From the NCBI RefSeq assembly GCF_005144415.1, contig NZ_SWJE01000015.1, forward strand, positions 309,612-373,611: a stretch of 64,000 nt of DNA. The letters are read 5' to 3'. Source of the stretch: Trinickia terrae (GTDB lineage Bacteria; Pseudomonadota; Gammaproteobacteria; Burkholderiales; Burkholderiaceae). The position numbers and the translations under genes were made by a program. Each line of letters opens with the position of its first letter. Position 1 is the first letter of the stretch. The notes under the pieces are model-generated. The model did no database searches. It had not been told where the DNA came from and saw only the letters and a program-made list of their open reading frames with translations. Shown piece by piece: positions 8,861 to 17,908 of this stretch.

Positions 8861-9814
8861 TCAGCGCAGCGCGTCGATCAGCTTTTCGAGCTTCACGGCG
8901 TCGGCTGCGAAGGCGCGGATACCTTCGGCGAGCTTCTCGGTGGCCATCGCGTCGTCGTTGACGAGGAAGCGGAACGACGCTTCGTCGACGGCGACGCGTT
9001 CGATCGCCTCGTTCTTCACAGCCTCCGGCGACAGCTTGCGTTCGACCGTGTCCGTGCTGTCGTGCAGTTTCTGCAGCAAATCGGGGCTGATCGTCAGCAG
9101 GTCGCAGCCGGCGAGCTCGACGATCTGGCTCGTCGTGCGGAAGCTCGCGCCCATCACTTCGGTCTTGTAGCCGAACTTCTTGTAGTACGCGTAGATGCGG
9201 TGCACCGACTGCACGCCGGGATCGTTCGCTCCGCCGTTCTTGACTTCGTCCCAGTTGGCGCCGGCGCTCTTCTTGTACCAGTCGTAGATGCGGCCGACGA
9301 ACGGCGAGATCAGCTGCGCGCCCGCTTCGGCGCACGCGACGGCCTGCGCGAGCGAGAACAGCAGCGTCATGTTGCACTTGATGCCTTCCTTCTGCAGCAC
9401 TTCGGCCGCGCGGATGCCTTCCCAGGTCGACGCCAGCTTGATCAGCACACGCTCGCGGCCGATGCCGGCCTTTTCATACAGCTTGATGAGCTCGTGCGCC
9501 TTGTCGACCGAGGCGCGGGCGTCGAACGAAAGGCGCGCGTCGACTTCGGTCGACACGCGGCCCGGGATGATCTTGAGGATTTCGGTGCCGAACGCGATCA
9601 GCAGGTGATCGATGATTTGGCCGACCGGTTTGCTCGCGTGATCGCGCACGGTTTTTTCGAGCAGCGGCTTGTAGTCGTCCTTCTGGACTGCCTTCAGGAC
9701 CAGCGACGGGTTGGTCGTCGCGTCTTGCGGCTTGTATTGGGCGATTTGCTGGAAATCGCCGGTATCGGCGACAACGGTCGTGTACTGCTTCAGTTGATCG
9801 AGAGCGGTTGTCAT
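8861..9814 (-). CDS. tal: Transaldolase
   Basis: A 317-residue class I transaldolase (TalB type) of the non-oxidative pentose phosphate pathway; it moves a dihydroxyacetone unit from sedoheptulose-7-phosphate to glyceraldehyde-3-phosphate in the cytosol. The Schiff-base lysine is K126 in [12 protein letters not shown], and D17 in VVADTGDF matches the catalytic aspartate of the E. coli enzyme. DATTNPSL (31-38) and [14 protein letters not shown] are standard family blocks. The start MTTALDQLK matches other TalB proteins and the length is normal. It stands alone between the VOC and benE genes. Confidence 0.97.
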   Translation of the reverse strand: MTTALDQLKQYTTVVADTGDFQQIAQYKPQDATTNPSLVLKAVQKDDYKPLLEKTVRDHASKPVGQIIDHLLIAFGTEILKIIPGRVSTEVDARLSFDARASVDKAHELIKLYEKAGIGRERVLIKLASTWEGIRAAEVLQKEGIKCNMTLLFSLAQAVACAEAGAQLISPFVGRIYDWYKKSAGANWDEVKNGGANDPGVQSVHRIYAYYKKFGYKTEVMGASFRTTSQIVELAGCDLLTISPDLLQKLHDSTDTVERKLSPEAVKNEAIERVAVDEASFRFLVNDDAMATEKLAEGIRAFAADAVKLEKLIDALR

Positions 9815-9933
9815 GGCAAGTCTTCCAGGCGCGTTGGCGCGGTTGTCCAGAATGAAGGCGATCCGGCTATTTTATTGCGGATCGAATGACAGGGGTCTGA
9901 CATATTTGTGAGCGACGCGCAGCCGGCGACGAG

Positions 9934-11142
9934 CTACCGGCGCCCCGCGTTCAGCACGATTTGCGTGACCACGCCCGCGACGAGCCCCCAGAACGCCGAG
10001 CCGACCGACAGCAGCGTCAGGCCCGAAGCCGTCACCATGAAGGTGACGAGCGCGGCCTCGCGCTGCTTCACGTCCTGCATCGCGTTCGTCAGGCCGCCCA
10101 TGATCGAGCCGAACAGCGCGAGCGCCGCCACCGACACCACGAGCGCCTTCGGCAGCGCCGCGAAGAGCGCCGCGATGGTCGCGCCGAAAATGCCCGCGAT
10201 CAGGTAGAAGACGCCGCACCAGAGCGCGGCCGTGTAGCGTTTCGAGCGGTCCTCGTGCGCCTCGGGGCCCGTGCAGATTGCCGCCGTAATTGCCGCAAGA
10301 TTGATGCCGTGCGAGCCGAACGGCGCGAGCACGAGCGAGGCGAGGCCGGTCGTGGCGATCAGCGGCGCGGACGGCGTCGTGTAGCCGTCCGCGCGCAGCA
10401 CGGCGATGCCCGGCACGTTCTGCGAGGCCATCGCGACGACGAAGAGCGGAATGCCGATGCTGATCGCCGCGGCGAGCGAGAAGCTCGGCATCGTGAAGAC
10501 GGGCTTGGCGAGCGCGACGTGGAAATGGCTGAAGTCGAGCAGGCCGAGCGCGCCTGCGGCGGCCGTGCCGGCGACGAGCGTCGTCACGATCGCATAGCGC
10601 GGCGCCGCGCGCTTCACCACGAGGTAGACGGCGAACATGATCAGCACGAGCGTCGTCTGATACTGCGCGGCGCGAAAGATCTCGATGCCGATCTCGAACA
10701 GGATGCCTGCGAGCAGCGCGGCGGCGATGCCGGCGGGAATCTTCTTCATCAGCGTGTCGAACCAGCCCGTCAGGCCGACGACGGTAAGCAGCACCGCGCA
10801 GACGATGAACGCGCCGATCGCCTCCGGATAGGCGGCATGCGGCAGCGACGAGATGAGCAGCGCCGCGCCGGGCGTCGACCAGGCGATGACGATGGGTGCG
10901 CGATAGCGCAGCGAGAGGCCGATCGTCGTGAGCGCCATGCCGATCGACAGCGCCCAGATCCACGATGAAATCTGCGCGTCGGTGAGATGGGCGGCGCGGC
11001 CGGCCTGGAACATCAGCACGAGCGAGCTGGTGTAGCCCGTCATCATCGCGACGAAGCCGGCGACGATCGCATGCAGCGAGGTGTCGGCAAAAGGACGGAG
11101 GGCGGGGGAGGTAGGGAAATCGGGTGTCGAAGGCGGATTCAT
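9934..11142 (-). CDS. benE: Benzoate/H+ symporter, BenE family
   Basis: A 402-residue polytopic membrane protein with 11-12 hydrophobic helices. Typical BenE blocks are GYTSSLVLMFQAG near the N terminus, IVIAWSTPGAALL, and FGSHGINLAAITAAICTG in the C-terminal half. BenE transporters import benzoate with protons; no benzoate catabolic gene lies nearby, so a different aromatic or purine-like substrate is possible. ATG 11142 (MNPPSTPDF) is chosen because the upstream frame is arginine-rich non-coding-like sequence. The gene is probably monocistronic. Confidence 0.82.
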   Translation of the reverse strand: MNPPSTPDFPTSPALRPFADTSLHAIVAGFVAMMTGYTSSLVLMFQAGRAAHLTDAQISSWIWALSIGMALTTIGLSLRYRAPIVIAWSTPGAALLISSLPHAAYPEAIGAFIVCAVLLTVVGLTGWFDTLMKKIPAGIAAALLAGILFEIGIEIFRAAQYQTTLVLIMFAVYLVVKRAAPRYAIVTTLVAGTAAAGALGLLDFSHFHVALAKPVFTMPSFSLAAAISIGIPLFVVAMASQNVPGIAVLRADGYTTPSAPLIATTGLASLVLAPFGSHGINLAAITAAICTGPEAHEDRSKRYTAALWCGVFYLIAGIFGATIAALFAALPKALVVSVAALALFGSIMGGLTNAMQDVKQREAALVTFMVTASGLTLLSVGSAFWGLVAGVVTQIVLNAGRR

Positions 11143-11213
11143 GCGGTCAGTGCAAAAGCGGGGCAGGGTTGCGCCCAAGGGAAATCGTCGTTGCGGTGGT
11201 TGAAAGTGAAAGG

Positions 11214-12389
11214 CTACTTGCTCAGCATGCGCATCGCGGTTTCGAGCCCGGCGAGCGTGATCGGATACATCCGTCCGCCGAGCAGCTGCCGGATCGCCGA
11301 CACCGATTGCCGGTACTCCCAGAGCCCTTCCGGCTCCGGATTGAGCCATGCATGATGCGGGAACTGGTCGGCGAGGCGCCGCAGCCACACGGCGCCGGCC
11401 TCGGCATTGTTGTACTCGACCGAGCCGCCTGGCTGCAGCACTTCATAGGGGCTCATGGTCGCGTCGCCGACGAAGATCAGCTTGTAGTCGGGCGTGAACT
11501 TGTGCAGCACGTCCCAGGTCGGCGTGCGCTCGGCGTGGCGGCGGCGGTTGTTTTTCCAGAGGAAGTCGTAGACGCAGTTGTGGAAGTAGTAGAACTCGAG
11601 ATGCTTGAACTCGGCCTTGGCCGCCGAGAACAGCTCCTCGGTGCGCTTGATGTGGTCGTCCATCGAGCCGCCCACGTCGAGCAGCATCAGCACCTTCACG
11701 TTGTTGTGCCGCTCGGGGACCATCTTGATGTCGAGCCAGCCCGCATTCGCGGCGGTGCTGCGGATCGTGCCGTCGAGATCGAGCTCTTCGGCCGCGCCCT
11801 CGCGCGCGAAGCGGCGAAGGCGCCGCAGCGCGACCTTGATGTTGCGCGTGCCGATCTCGACGTCGTCGTCGTAATCCTTGTAGGCGCGCGCTTCCCAGAC
11901 TTTCACGGCGGTGCGGTGGCCGGCCGAGTCGCCGCCGATGCGGATGCCTTCAGGGTTGTAGCCGCCGTTGCCGAAGGGCGACGTGCCGCCCGTGCCGATC
12001 CACTTGCTGCCGCCTTCGTGGCGATCCTTCTGTTCGTCGAAGAGCTGCTTGAGGCGCTCCATCAGCTTGTCGAGACCGCCCATTGCTTCGATCTGCGCTT
12101 TCTCTTCGGGTGTGAACTCGCGTTCGAGCTTCTTCGCGAGCCAGTCGAGCGGCACGTCGAACGCGATCTGCGCGGCGTGCTCGACGCCACGGAAATACGC
12201 GCCGAACGCCTGGTCGAACTTGTCGAAGTACTGCTCGTCCTTCACGAGCGTCATGCGCGAGAGATAGTAGAACTCGTCGAGCGACGGCGCGATCACCTGC
12301 GCCTTGAGCGCTTCAATCAGCGTCAGGTACTCCTTGACCGAGACCGGCAGTTTCGCGGCGCGCAGCGAATAGAAGAAGTCGATCAGCAT
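11214..12389 (-). CDS. VWA domain-containing protein (CoxE-like), partner of the MoxR ATPase
   Basis: A 391-residue cytoplasmic protein with a C-terminal von Willebrand factor A domain. The metal-ion-dependent adhesion site is degenerate: D238-V-G-G-S242 (DxGxS rather than DxSxS). The N-terminal half is helical and charged, and a Gly-rich stretch (SKWIGTGGTSPFGNGGYNP, 128-146) joins them. Family members work with MoxR-type AAA+ ATPases as chaperone or metal-insertion pairs (as in CoxD/CoxE, NorQ/NorD). The ATPase gene lies immediately upstream on the same strand, 47 bases away, supporting an operon. The client protein is unknown. Confidence 0.85.
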   Translation of the reverse strand: MLIDFFYSLRAAKLPVSVKEYLTLIEALKAQVIAPSLDEFYYLSRMTLVKDEQYFDKFDQAFGAYFRGVEHAAQIAFDVPLDWLAKKLEREFTPEEKAQIEAMGGLDKLMERLKQLFDEQKDRHEGGSKWIGTGGTSPFGNGGYNPEGIRIGGDSAGHRTAVKVWEARAYKDYDDDVEIGTRNIKVALRRLRRFAREGAAEELDLDGTIRSTAANAGWLDIKMVPERHNNVKVLMLLDVGGSMDDHIKRTEELFSAAKAEFKHLEFYYFHNCVYDFLWKNNRRRHAERTPTWDVLHKFTPDYKLIFVGDATMSPYEVLQPGGSVEYNNAEAGAVWLRRLADQFPHHAWLNPEPEGLWEYRQSVSAIRQLLGGRMYPITLAGLETAMRMLSK

Positions 12390-12436
12390 GCGGTTTCCTT
12401 CGCGGTGGCGCTTGGATGCGGTGCGTTATCCGCCGC

Positions 12437-13279
12437 CTAGCGGTTGTGGCGGTTCATGAAGATGAGCCGCTCGAACAGGGCCACGTCCTGCTCGTTCTTC
12501 AGGAGCGCGCCGGCGAGCGGCGGCACGATCTGCTTCTGGTCGGTCGAGCGCAGCGCCTCGGGCGGGATGTCCTCGGCGAGCAGCAGCTTGAGCCAGTCGA
12601 GCAGCTCCGAGGTCGACGGCTTCTTCTTCAGCCCCGACACGTTGCGCAATTCGAAGAAGCTCGTGAGCGCCGACGTGAGCAGCGCTTTCTTGATGCCGGG
12701 GTAGTGGACCTCGACGATTTGCTCCATCGTCGCCGGATCGGGGAACGTGATGTAGTGGAAGAAGCATCGGCGCAGGAAGGCGTCGGGCAGCTCCTTCTCG
12801 TTGTTCGACGTGATGATGACGAGCGGCCGGTGCTTCGCGCGCACGAGCTCGTGTGTCTCGTAGACGTAGAACTCCATGCGGTCGAGCTCGCGCAGCAGGT
12901 CGTTCGGGAACTCGATGTCGGCCTTGTCGATTTCGTCGATCAACAGCACCGTTTGCTGCTCGGATTCGAACGCCTGCCAGAGCACGCCCTTGACGATGTA
13001 GTTGGCGATGTCCTTCACGCGCTCGTCGCCGAGCTGCGAATCGCGCAGGCGCGACACCGCGTCGTATTCGTAGAGGCCTTGCTGCGCCTTCGTCGTCGAC
13101 TTGATGTGCCATTGCAGGAGCGGCATGCCGAGCGCCGCCGCGACCTCCTCGGCGAGCATGGTTTTGCCCGTGCCGGGCTCGCCTTTGATGAGGAGCGGCC
13201 GCTTGAGCGTCATCGCGGCGTTGACCGCGAGCTTGAGGTCGTCGGTGGCGACGTATTGCGAGGAACCTTCGAAGCGCAT
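12437..13279 (-). CDS. MoxR-family AAA+ ATPase
   Basis: A 280-residue AAA+ ATPase with Walker A GEPGTGKT (33-40), Walker B VLLIDEIDKAD (111-121), a sensor-1 region VIITSNNEKELPDAFLRRC, and no transmembrane segment. MoxR proteins use ATP to activate or metallate partner enzymes together with a VWA protein, here the downstream gene. Start MRFEGSSQYV at 13279. A TATACT-like -10 box on the minus strand (13305-13310) lies about 25 bases upstream, so a short leader is likely. No enzyme gene that could be the client is adjacent. Confidence 0.9.
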   Translation of the reverse strand: MRFEGSSQYVATDDLKLAVNAAMTLKRPLLIKGEPGTGKTMLAEEVAAALGMPLLQWHIKSTTKAQQGLYEYDAVSRLRDSQLGDERVKDIANYIVKGVLWQAFESEQQTVLLIDEIDKADIEFPNDLLRELDRMEFYVYETHELVRAKHRPLVIITSNNEKELPDAFLRRCFFHYITFPDPATMEQIVEVHYPGIKKALLTSALTSFFELRNVSGLKKKPSTSELLDWLKLLLAEDIPPEALRSTDQKQIVPPLAGALLKNEQDVALFERLIFMNRHNR

Positions 13280-13521
13280 GTCGGACGCTCTTTCAAAAAA
13301 TTCCAGTATAAGTCAGAAGCCCTGTTGTCTCTTTTATGGGCGGCGTATCGTGTCGGACCCGGTGGCAGGCCCGCCGCGAGGCGCTGGTGCGGCTCTGCGG
13401 CTTGTGGACGCACCGCGCGGCGTCGCGGTACAATTGGGCCGATTTTTTTGGCCTGCGTGGCAACCCTATAAGTAGAACGGCGCGGCGCGCCTGATTCCCC
13501 TTAAGCTAGGTTACAAGAGCT

Positions 13522-13890
13522 ATGAACAAACTCGTCGGCAAACACGTCGTGATCGCAGCGCTGGTGGCGCTCGCGGGCTTCGCGGTGAGCGCGCAGGCGG
13601 CCGATGTCGTTGGCAACGCGAAGGCGGGCCGAGGCAAGGTCGCGATGTGCATCGGCTGCCACGGCATCCCCGGCTATCGCACGGCGTTCCCGGAGGTCTA
13701 CCGGGTGCCGGTCCTCGGCGGCCAGAACCAGCAATACCTCGAAAACGCGCTGCACGCCTACAAGAAGGGCGATCGCCACTTCGAAACGATGCACGCGATC
13801 ACGGTCTCGCTCTCGGATCAGGACATCGCCGATATCGCGGCTTACTACGCGGCGCAGACGCCCACCTCGAAAGACAATCCCGACAAGTGA
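13522..13890 (+). CDS. Periplasmic monoheme cytochrome c (c4/c553-like), first of a pair
   Basis: A 122-residue protein with a cleavable signal peptide (VVIAALVALAGFAVSAQA, cut after AQA near residue 26) and one heme-binding site C43-I-G-C-H47; the sixth ligand is probably the methionine in HFETMHAITV. It resembles one half of the diheme cytochrome c4. The second cytochrome follows after 100 bases, so the two may together replace c4 as electron carriers to a terminal oxidase. A TACAAT box (13429-13434) about 90 bases upstream is a possible promoter. ATG 13522 is preceded by AAGAG only. Confidence 0.88.
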   Translation: MNKLVGKHVVIAALVALAGFAVSAQAADVVGNAKAGRGKVAMCIGCHGIPGYRTAFPEVYRVPVLGGQNQQYLENALHAYKKGDRHFETMHAITVSLSDQDIADIAAYYAAQTPTSKDNPDK

Positions 13891-13990
13891 TGCGATGACG
13901 GCGGCCCGGTTGCCCAGGCAGCCGTCCATGCCATCGAAGCCGCATTCGACCCATCACTGAGCCATCACATTTCGCGGGATAGGAGAATTC

Positions 13991-14383
13991 ATGAACAAGC
14001 CTAACCAGGCCCATCGCACGGTACGCACGATGTTCAAGGCTGCGAGCGCAGCGGCGGCGCTCGGCGCGCTCGCCGCGTTCAACCCGGCCTTCGCCGCCGA
14101 CGCCGACAACGGCAAGGTGCTCGCCGAAGCGCACAACTGCGCGGCGTGCCACGGCGTGAACTTGAACAAGCCGGTGAGCCCGGAGTATCCGAAGCTCGCG
14201 GGCCAGCACTCGGACTATATCTTCTTTGCGCTGCGCCAGTACCAGATGGGCACGGCCAATCCGCGCTTCGGCCGCAACAACGCGATCATGGCGGCGCAGG
14301 TGCAAAGCCTGTCGCAGAGCGACATGAAGGACATCGCCGCCTATATCGAATCGCTCAGGGGCGATCTGGTCGAGAAGAAGTAA
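13991..14383 (+). CDS. Periplasmic monoheme cytochrome c, second of a pair
   Basis: A 130-residue protein with a signal peptide (ending NPAFA, residue 35) and one heme site C50-A-A-C-H54. The segment YPKLAGQHSDYIFFALRQY is typical of the cytochrome c4/c553 group, and a methionine in NNAIMAAQV is the likely distal ligand. It is co-directional with the preceding cytochrome and AGGAG at 13981-13985 supports the ATG at 13991. The pair ends at a perfect bidirectional terminator, so it forms a short operon for periplasmic electron transfer. Confidence 0.9.
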   Translation: MNKPNQAHRTVRTMFKAASAAAALGALAAFNPAFAADADNGKVLAEAHNCAACHGVNLNKPVSPEYPKLAGQHSDYIFFALRQYQMGTANPRFGRNNAIMAAQVQSLSQSDMKDIAAYIESLRGDLVEKK

Positions 14384-14400
14384 GGCGCCGCCGTCGAACA

Positions 14401-14437
14401 ATGAAACACCCCGCCTCGAGCGGGGTGTTTCATTTTG
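14401..14437. terminator. Bidirectional rho-independent terminator
   Basis: A perfect 14-bp stem (14401-14414 with 14420-14433), 5-base loop, followed by TTTT on the plus strand. It lies between the cytochrome pair and the convergent DUF1841 gene and can serve both. Confidence 0.9.
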
Positions 14438-14456
14438 TGCGGGATGCCGGAAGGGA

Positions 14457-14894
14457 TCAGTCGCGTGACGCACGCCGCTCGATGCGGGCCAGATAGGCGT
14501 CCGAGTCGGGCGGCGTGTTGCTGCGCTGGGCTTCCCAGATCGTCTCGCCGAGACACTCCATGATCGCGTGCTGCGCGTCGTGCGTCGAGCCGAGTCGCAC
14601 CGCCAGCCGTTCATGCGCGGCGCGGATGCCGGGCGGCTGGTCGATCGACAGCTGCTCGCTGATCGCGAGGTGCATCGACAGGTGCAGGAACGGATTGGTC
14701 TGGCCGCGCTCGGGCGAATAGTCGGCAGCGGCCGCCGAGCCTTCCGTATCCGCCAGGGCGTCGTGGTATTCGGGGTGCTCGACGATCCAGTCGGCGGCGA
14801 TCGCCTCCAGCGGCGTGAGAATGTCGCCGGCGCGCTGCTTGCGCCAGGTGTCGATGAAAAAGCGTCGGACTTCGTCGCGGCTCGGGTTGAACAT
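14457..14894 (-). CDS. DUF1841 family protein
   Basis: A 145-residue soluble protein beginning MFNPSRDEVRRFFIDTW, with the conserved block NPFLHLSMHLAISEQLSIDQP and a C-terminal AQHAIMECLGETIWEAQR. It matches DUF1841, a proteobacterial family with no assigned function; the His-rich central block suggests a conserved surface or metal site, which is inference. ATG 14894 is chosen because upstream residues are arginine-rich and unlike the family. It is divergent from the EamA exporter gene. Confidence 0.85.
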   Translation of the reverse strand: MFNPSRDEVRRFFIDTWRKQRAGDILTPLEAIAADWIVEHPEYHDALADTEGSAAAADYSPERGQTNPFLHLSMHLAISEQLSIDQPPGIRAAHERLAVRLGSTHDAQHAIMECLGETIWEAQRSNTPPDSDAYLARIERRASRD

Positions 14895-15001
14895 CGTGTG
14901 GGGCTGTCTTTGTTGGGTGCGGACTTCTGCCGCATGGGCAGTCCGCCATTTTACGCTGCGCGGCGTTCGGACGCTGGAGGCGGGTTGGCGCGCGAGCTGG
15001 C

Positions 15002-15031
15002 TTGTTGAGCGCCGCAGCACCCGGCTAGAAT
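15002..15031 (+). promoter_or_regulatory. Putative promoter of the EamA-family transporter gene
   Basis: TTGTTG (15002-15007) and TAGAAT (15026-15031) are 18 bases apart. The -10 lies in CTAGAATC, an octamer that recurs upstream of other plus-strand genes in this window (22992, 29636, 61102). Confidence 0.45.
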
Positions 15032-15059
15032 CGCGCCGTTGCGAAACCTGCGTTCAATC

Positions 15060-15992
15060 ATGACTTCCCGCCCGCATTCCCGCGCCGATATCGTGCGCGG
15101 CGCCGCTTTCGTCGCGCTGTCGGCGATTGCCTTCGGAGCAATGGCGATTTTCGGCCGCTACGCCTACGCCGGCGGGGCAGACGTGCTCGGCCTGCTTACC
15201 CTGCGCTTCGCGATTGCCGGGGCCGTGCTGACGCTCATCGCGGCGAGGCGCGGCGTCGTCTGGCCGCGCGTCAGGGCGGTCTGGCCGATCGTCGGCATGG
15301 GCGGGATCGGCTATGTCGGGCAGTCGCTGTGCTACTTCACGGCGCTTCAGCATGCCGAAGCCAGCCTCGTTGCGCTCTTGCTGTATCTCTATCCGGCGTT
15401 CGTCACGCTGCTTGCGGCATGGTGGCTCGGGGAACGCTTGACCAAGGTGAAGGTGGCCGCGCTCGTGCTGTGCGTGAGCGGGTCGGCGGTGATGGTCGGC
15501 GGTGGCCACGGCGATTCGCTCGGGATCGCGCTCGCGCTGGCCGCTGCGGTGATCTATTCGCTCTATATCGTGATCGGCGCGCGCTTTACACGCAGCGTCG
15601 ATCCGCTCGCGACGTCGGCCATCGTCTGCGTGTCGTCCGCGCTCGTGCTGGCGGTGATGTGCGCGGCGCGCGCGTCGAGCGGCGCCGCGCCGCATGTGCC
15701 GGCGACCTCGGCCGGCTGGGCCGCTGCGCTCGCGATCGCGCTGGTTTCGACCGTCGCCGCGCTGCTGTGCTTCTTCGCCGGCCTCGAGCGGCTGGGCGCG
15801 GCGCGCACCTCGATGCTCTCGACGCTCGAGCCGGTGGTGACCGTCGCGCTCGCCGCGATCACGCTCGGCGAAGCCTTGACGCCGCTGCAGTGGGCGGGCG
15901 GCGCCGCGATCCTCGCGGCGGTGCTGTGGCTCGTGCGAGCCGGCGGCGGCGCGCACGACGAGGAGGCGGTGGCGCTCGAGGCGAATCAATAG
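15060..15992 (+). CDS. EamA-family (DMT superfamily) transporter
   Basis: A 310-residue inner-membrane protein with ten predicted helices formed by two EamA repeats (residues about 15-145 and 155-295). Family marks include GAMAIFGRYAYAGGADVLG in repeat 1 and LEPVVTVALAAITLGEALTP in repeat 2. Such proteins export amino acids or other metabolites; the substrate cannot be read from sequence. ATG 15060 is preferred over an in-frame TTG at 15039, which would add seven residues inside the likely leader. It is transcribed divergently from the DUF1841 gene. Confidence 0.88.
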   Translation: MTSRPHSRADIVRGAAFVALSAIAFGAMAIFGRYAYAGGADVLGLLTLRFAIAGAVLTLIAARRGVVWPRVRAVWPIVGMGGIGYVGQSLCYFTALQHAEASLVALLLYLYPAFVTLLAAWWLGERLTKVKVAALVLCVSGSAVMVGGGHGDSLGIALALAAAVIYSLYIVIGARFTRSVDPLATSAIVCVSSALVLAVMCAARASSGAAPHVPATSAGWAAALAIALVSTVAALLCFFAGLERLGAARTSMLSTLEPVVTVALAAITLGEALTPLQWAGGAAILAAVLWLVRAGGGAHDEEAVALEANQ

Positions 15993-16053
15993 CGGCCGCA
16001 CATCCTCAATCGCTCGTTCGAGCGAATCCGCGCCGCGGATGGCGCAGCGCGGC

Positions 16054-16698
16054 TCACATCTCCGGCGGCGGCGTCTTCGGCTTGAACTCGCAGAGCGGCT
16101 CGATCACGCAATGCCAGCACTCGGGCCGCCGCGCCTTGCACACGTAGCGCCCATGCAAAATCAGCCAGTGGTGCGCGTCGTGGCGGAATTCGGCGGGCGT
16201 GAATTTCTCCAGCGCTGCTTCGACCGCGCGCACGTCCTTGCCGGGCGCGAGGCCTGTGCGGTTCGCGACGCGGAAGATGTGCGTGTCGACGGCGATCGTT
16301 GGCTGGCCGAATGCCGTGTTGAGCACGACGTTCGCCGTCTTGCGGCCGACCCCCGGCAGGCTCTCCAGCGCCTCGCGATCGGCTGGCACTTCGCCGCCGT
16401 GCTGGTCGAGCAGGATGCGGCAGGTTGCGACCACGTTCTTCGCCTTGGTCCGGTAGAGCCCGATTGTCTTGATGTAATCAGCGACGCCGGCTTCGCCGAG
16501 TTCCCAGACTTTCTGCGGCGTGTTGGCGACCGGGAACATCCGGCGCATCGCCTTGTTCACGGAGACGTCGGTGGCCTGCGCCGACAGCATCACCGCGATC
16601 AGCAATTCGAATGGCGTCGCGTATTCGAGCTCGGTGGTCGGATGCGGGTTGAGGCTTTGCAGCGTCTCGTAGATCGCGCGGCGTTTGTTCGCGTTCAT
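16054..16698 (-). CDS. nth: Endonuclease III (DNA glycosylase/AP lyase)
   Basis: A 214-residue base-excision repair enzyme that removes oxidised pyrimidines and cuts abasic sites. The helix-hairpin-helix is LPGVGRKTANVVL with the catalytic lysine, the catalytic aspartate lies in VDTHIFRV, and the C-terminal [4Fe-4S] cluster cysteines follow the C-x6-C-x2-C-x5-C pattern (CKARRPECWHCVIEPLC). ATG 16698 gives the standard MNANKRRAIYE start. The rsxB gene lies ten bases upstream on the same strand, the rsx-nth association seen in many proteobacteria. Confidence 0.97.
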   Translation of the reverse strand: MNANKRRAIYETLQSLNPHPTTELEYATPFELLIAVMLSAQATDVSVNKAMRRMFPVANTPQKVWELGEAGVADYIKTIGLYRTKAKNVVATCRILLDQHGGEVPADREALESLPGVGRKTANVVLNTAFGQPTIAVDTHIFRVANRTGLAPGKDVRAVEAALEKFTPAEFRHDAHHWLILHGRYVCKARRPECWHCVIEPLCEFKPKTPPPEM

Positions 16699-16708
16699 GC
16701 GGTCGGGG

Positions 16709-17569
16709 TCAGGGCTTCTTGGTGGCGTCGTGGGAAGGGGCGGCTGCGGGCGGATTGGCGCCGCCTTCACCCGCCGGCGCGATGCCGAGCCGGCGGCGGC
16801 GCGCTTCGGCCGCGTCGATCTGGGCCTGCACGTCGGCGCTGACCGTATCGACATTCTTCGGCCCCTGGCCCTGTGCCGCTAATTCTTCCTTTTTCTTGCG
16901 CGCGCGTTCGAGGGCGGCTTGGATGATGGCCTGCTTCTTGGCTTGCGCGTCGTCAGGGGCTGGCGCGGTCGATGCAGTGGGGGCAGCGGCGCTGGGGCCT
17001 TCGGGCGCGGCGGGGTGGCTCGCTGCCCGGCGCGCCGCCGCGCGCGCTTCGGCGGCTTCGCGCTCGCGCGCGAGGCGCGCCATGCGGCGGTCGTGCCGCT
17101 CGCGCGCGGTGTCGGCCTGCGCTTGCGTCCAGGCGTCCCAGCCGGTCGCCGCGCCCGTCATCGGCACCATCGCGATGCAGTCGACGGGGCAGGGCGCGAC
17201 GCACAGGTCGCAGCCCGTGCACAGCTCCGCGACGATCGTATGCATTTGCTTCGGGGCCCCGACGATCGCATCGACCGGACATGCCTGCATACAGAGTGTA
17301 CAGCCGATGCAAAGTTGCTCGTCGATGACGGCAAGCGGTCTCGGCCGTTCGGCGCCGTTGGCGGGGTTGAGGGCCACCGCGGGCTTGCCGAGCAGCGCGG
17401 CCAGCCGCGCCAAGCCTTCCGCTCCGCCGGGCGGGCACTGGTTGTAGCCGGCCTCGCCGGCGGCGATGGCCTCGGCGTAGGGGCGGCAGCCCGCATAGCC
17501 GCACTTCGTGCATTGCGTCTGGGGGAGCAGATCTTCGATGCGGTCTGCGAGGGTTCGGGGATCGGTCAC
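16709..17569 (-). CDS. rsxB: RsxB/RnfB-like iron-sulfur electron-transfer protein, lacking a membrane anchor
   Basis: A 286-residue protein. The N-terminal Fe-S domain has C-x2-C-x4-C (CTKCGYAGC) and a distant fourth Cys (NQCPPGG); two ferredoxin [4Fe-4S] motifs follow ([12 protein letters not shown] and [12 protein letters not shown]). The C-terminal 120 residues are Ala/Arg/Lys-rich coiled or disordered sequence. In E. coli RsxB is part of a membrane complex that reduces SoxR; here the N-terminal membrane helix and the other rsx/rnf genes are absent from the window. The start is GTG 17569 ([16 protein letters not shown]), as upstream residues do not resemble the family. It is probably co-transcribed with nth. 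Confidence 0.88.
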   Translation of the reverse strand: MTDPRTLADRIEDLLPQTQCTKCGYAGCRPYAEAIAAGEAGYNQCPPGGAEGLARLAALLGKPAVALNPANGAERPRPLAVIDEQLCIGCTLCMQACPVDAIVGAPKQMHTIVAELCTGCDLCVAPCPVDCIAMVPMTGAATGWDAWTQAQADTARERHDRRMARLAREREAAEARAAARRAASHPAAPEGPSAAAPTASTAPAPDDAQAKKQAIIQAALERARKKKEELAAQGQGPKNVDTVSADVQAQIDAAEARRRRLGIAPAGEGGANPPAAAPSHDATKKP

Positions 17570-17748
17570 GGTGAGGACATCGGGGCGGCCGGCGGTGCGG
17601 GCCGCTCTCTCTTGTAGTCTTGCTCGCGGCTCGCGCGGCAAACGCGCTTGCAACTTGGAGGCGGCGCCCGGCTCGCGCCTTGGTCTGCCGGGCTCGGCGC
17701 GTGCCGCGCAGAATTAGCCAAAGGCTGCATTATCGCCGATTTCCCCGA

Positions 17749-17776
17749 TTGCCATTGACAATCCATGTGCCATAAT
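17749..17776 (+). promoter_or_regulatory. Putative promoter of the TetR regulator gene
   Basis: TTGCCA (17749-17754) and CATAAT (17771-17776) with a 16-base spacer, about 130 bases before the regulator start. No inverted repeat that would be a clear TetR operator was found beside it. Confidence 0.4.
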
Positions 17777-17908
17777 CGAAGCGCTTTTTCGCATGACCGC
17801 AGGAGGGAGTCCCCCAATCACGGCGCGAGCGTCAGAGACAGCCGGTGCATGGCATGGAGGACCGGCGGCGCGCTTCCGGTAACGCGGTTCAAGAAGCAAT
17901 ATGCCACC

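Noticed and set aside
17755..17776. TTGACA at 17755 as a -35 box
   Set aside because: Only 10 bases separate it from CATAAT; the overlapping TTGCCA gives an acceptable 16-base spacer.
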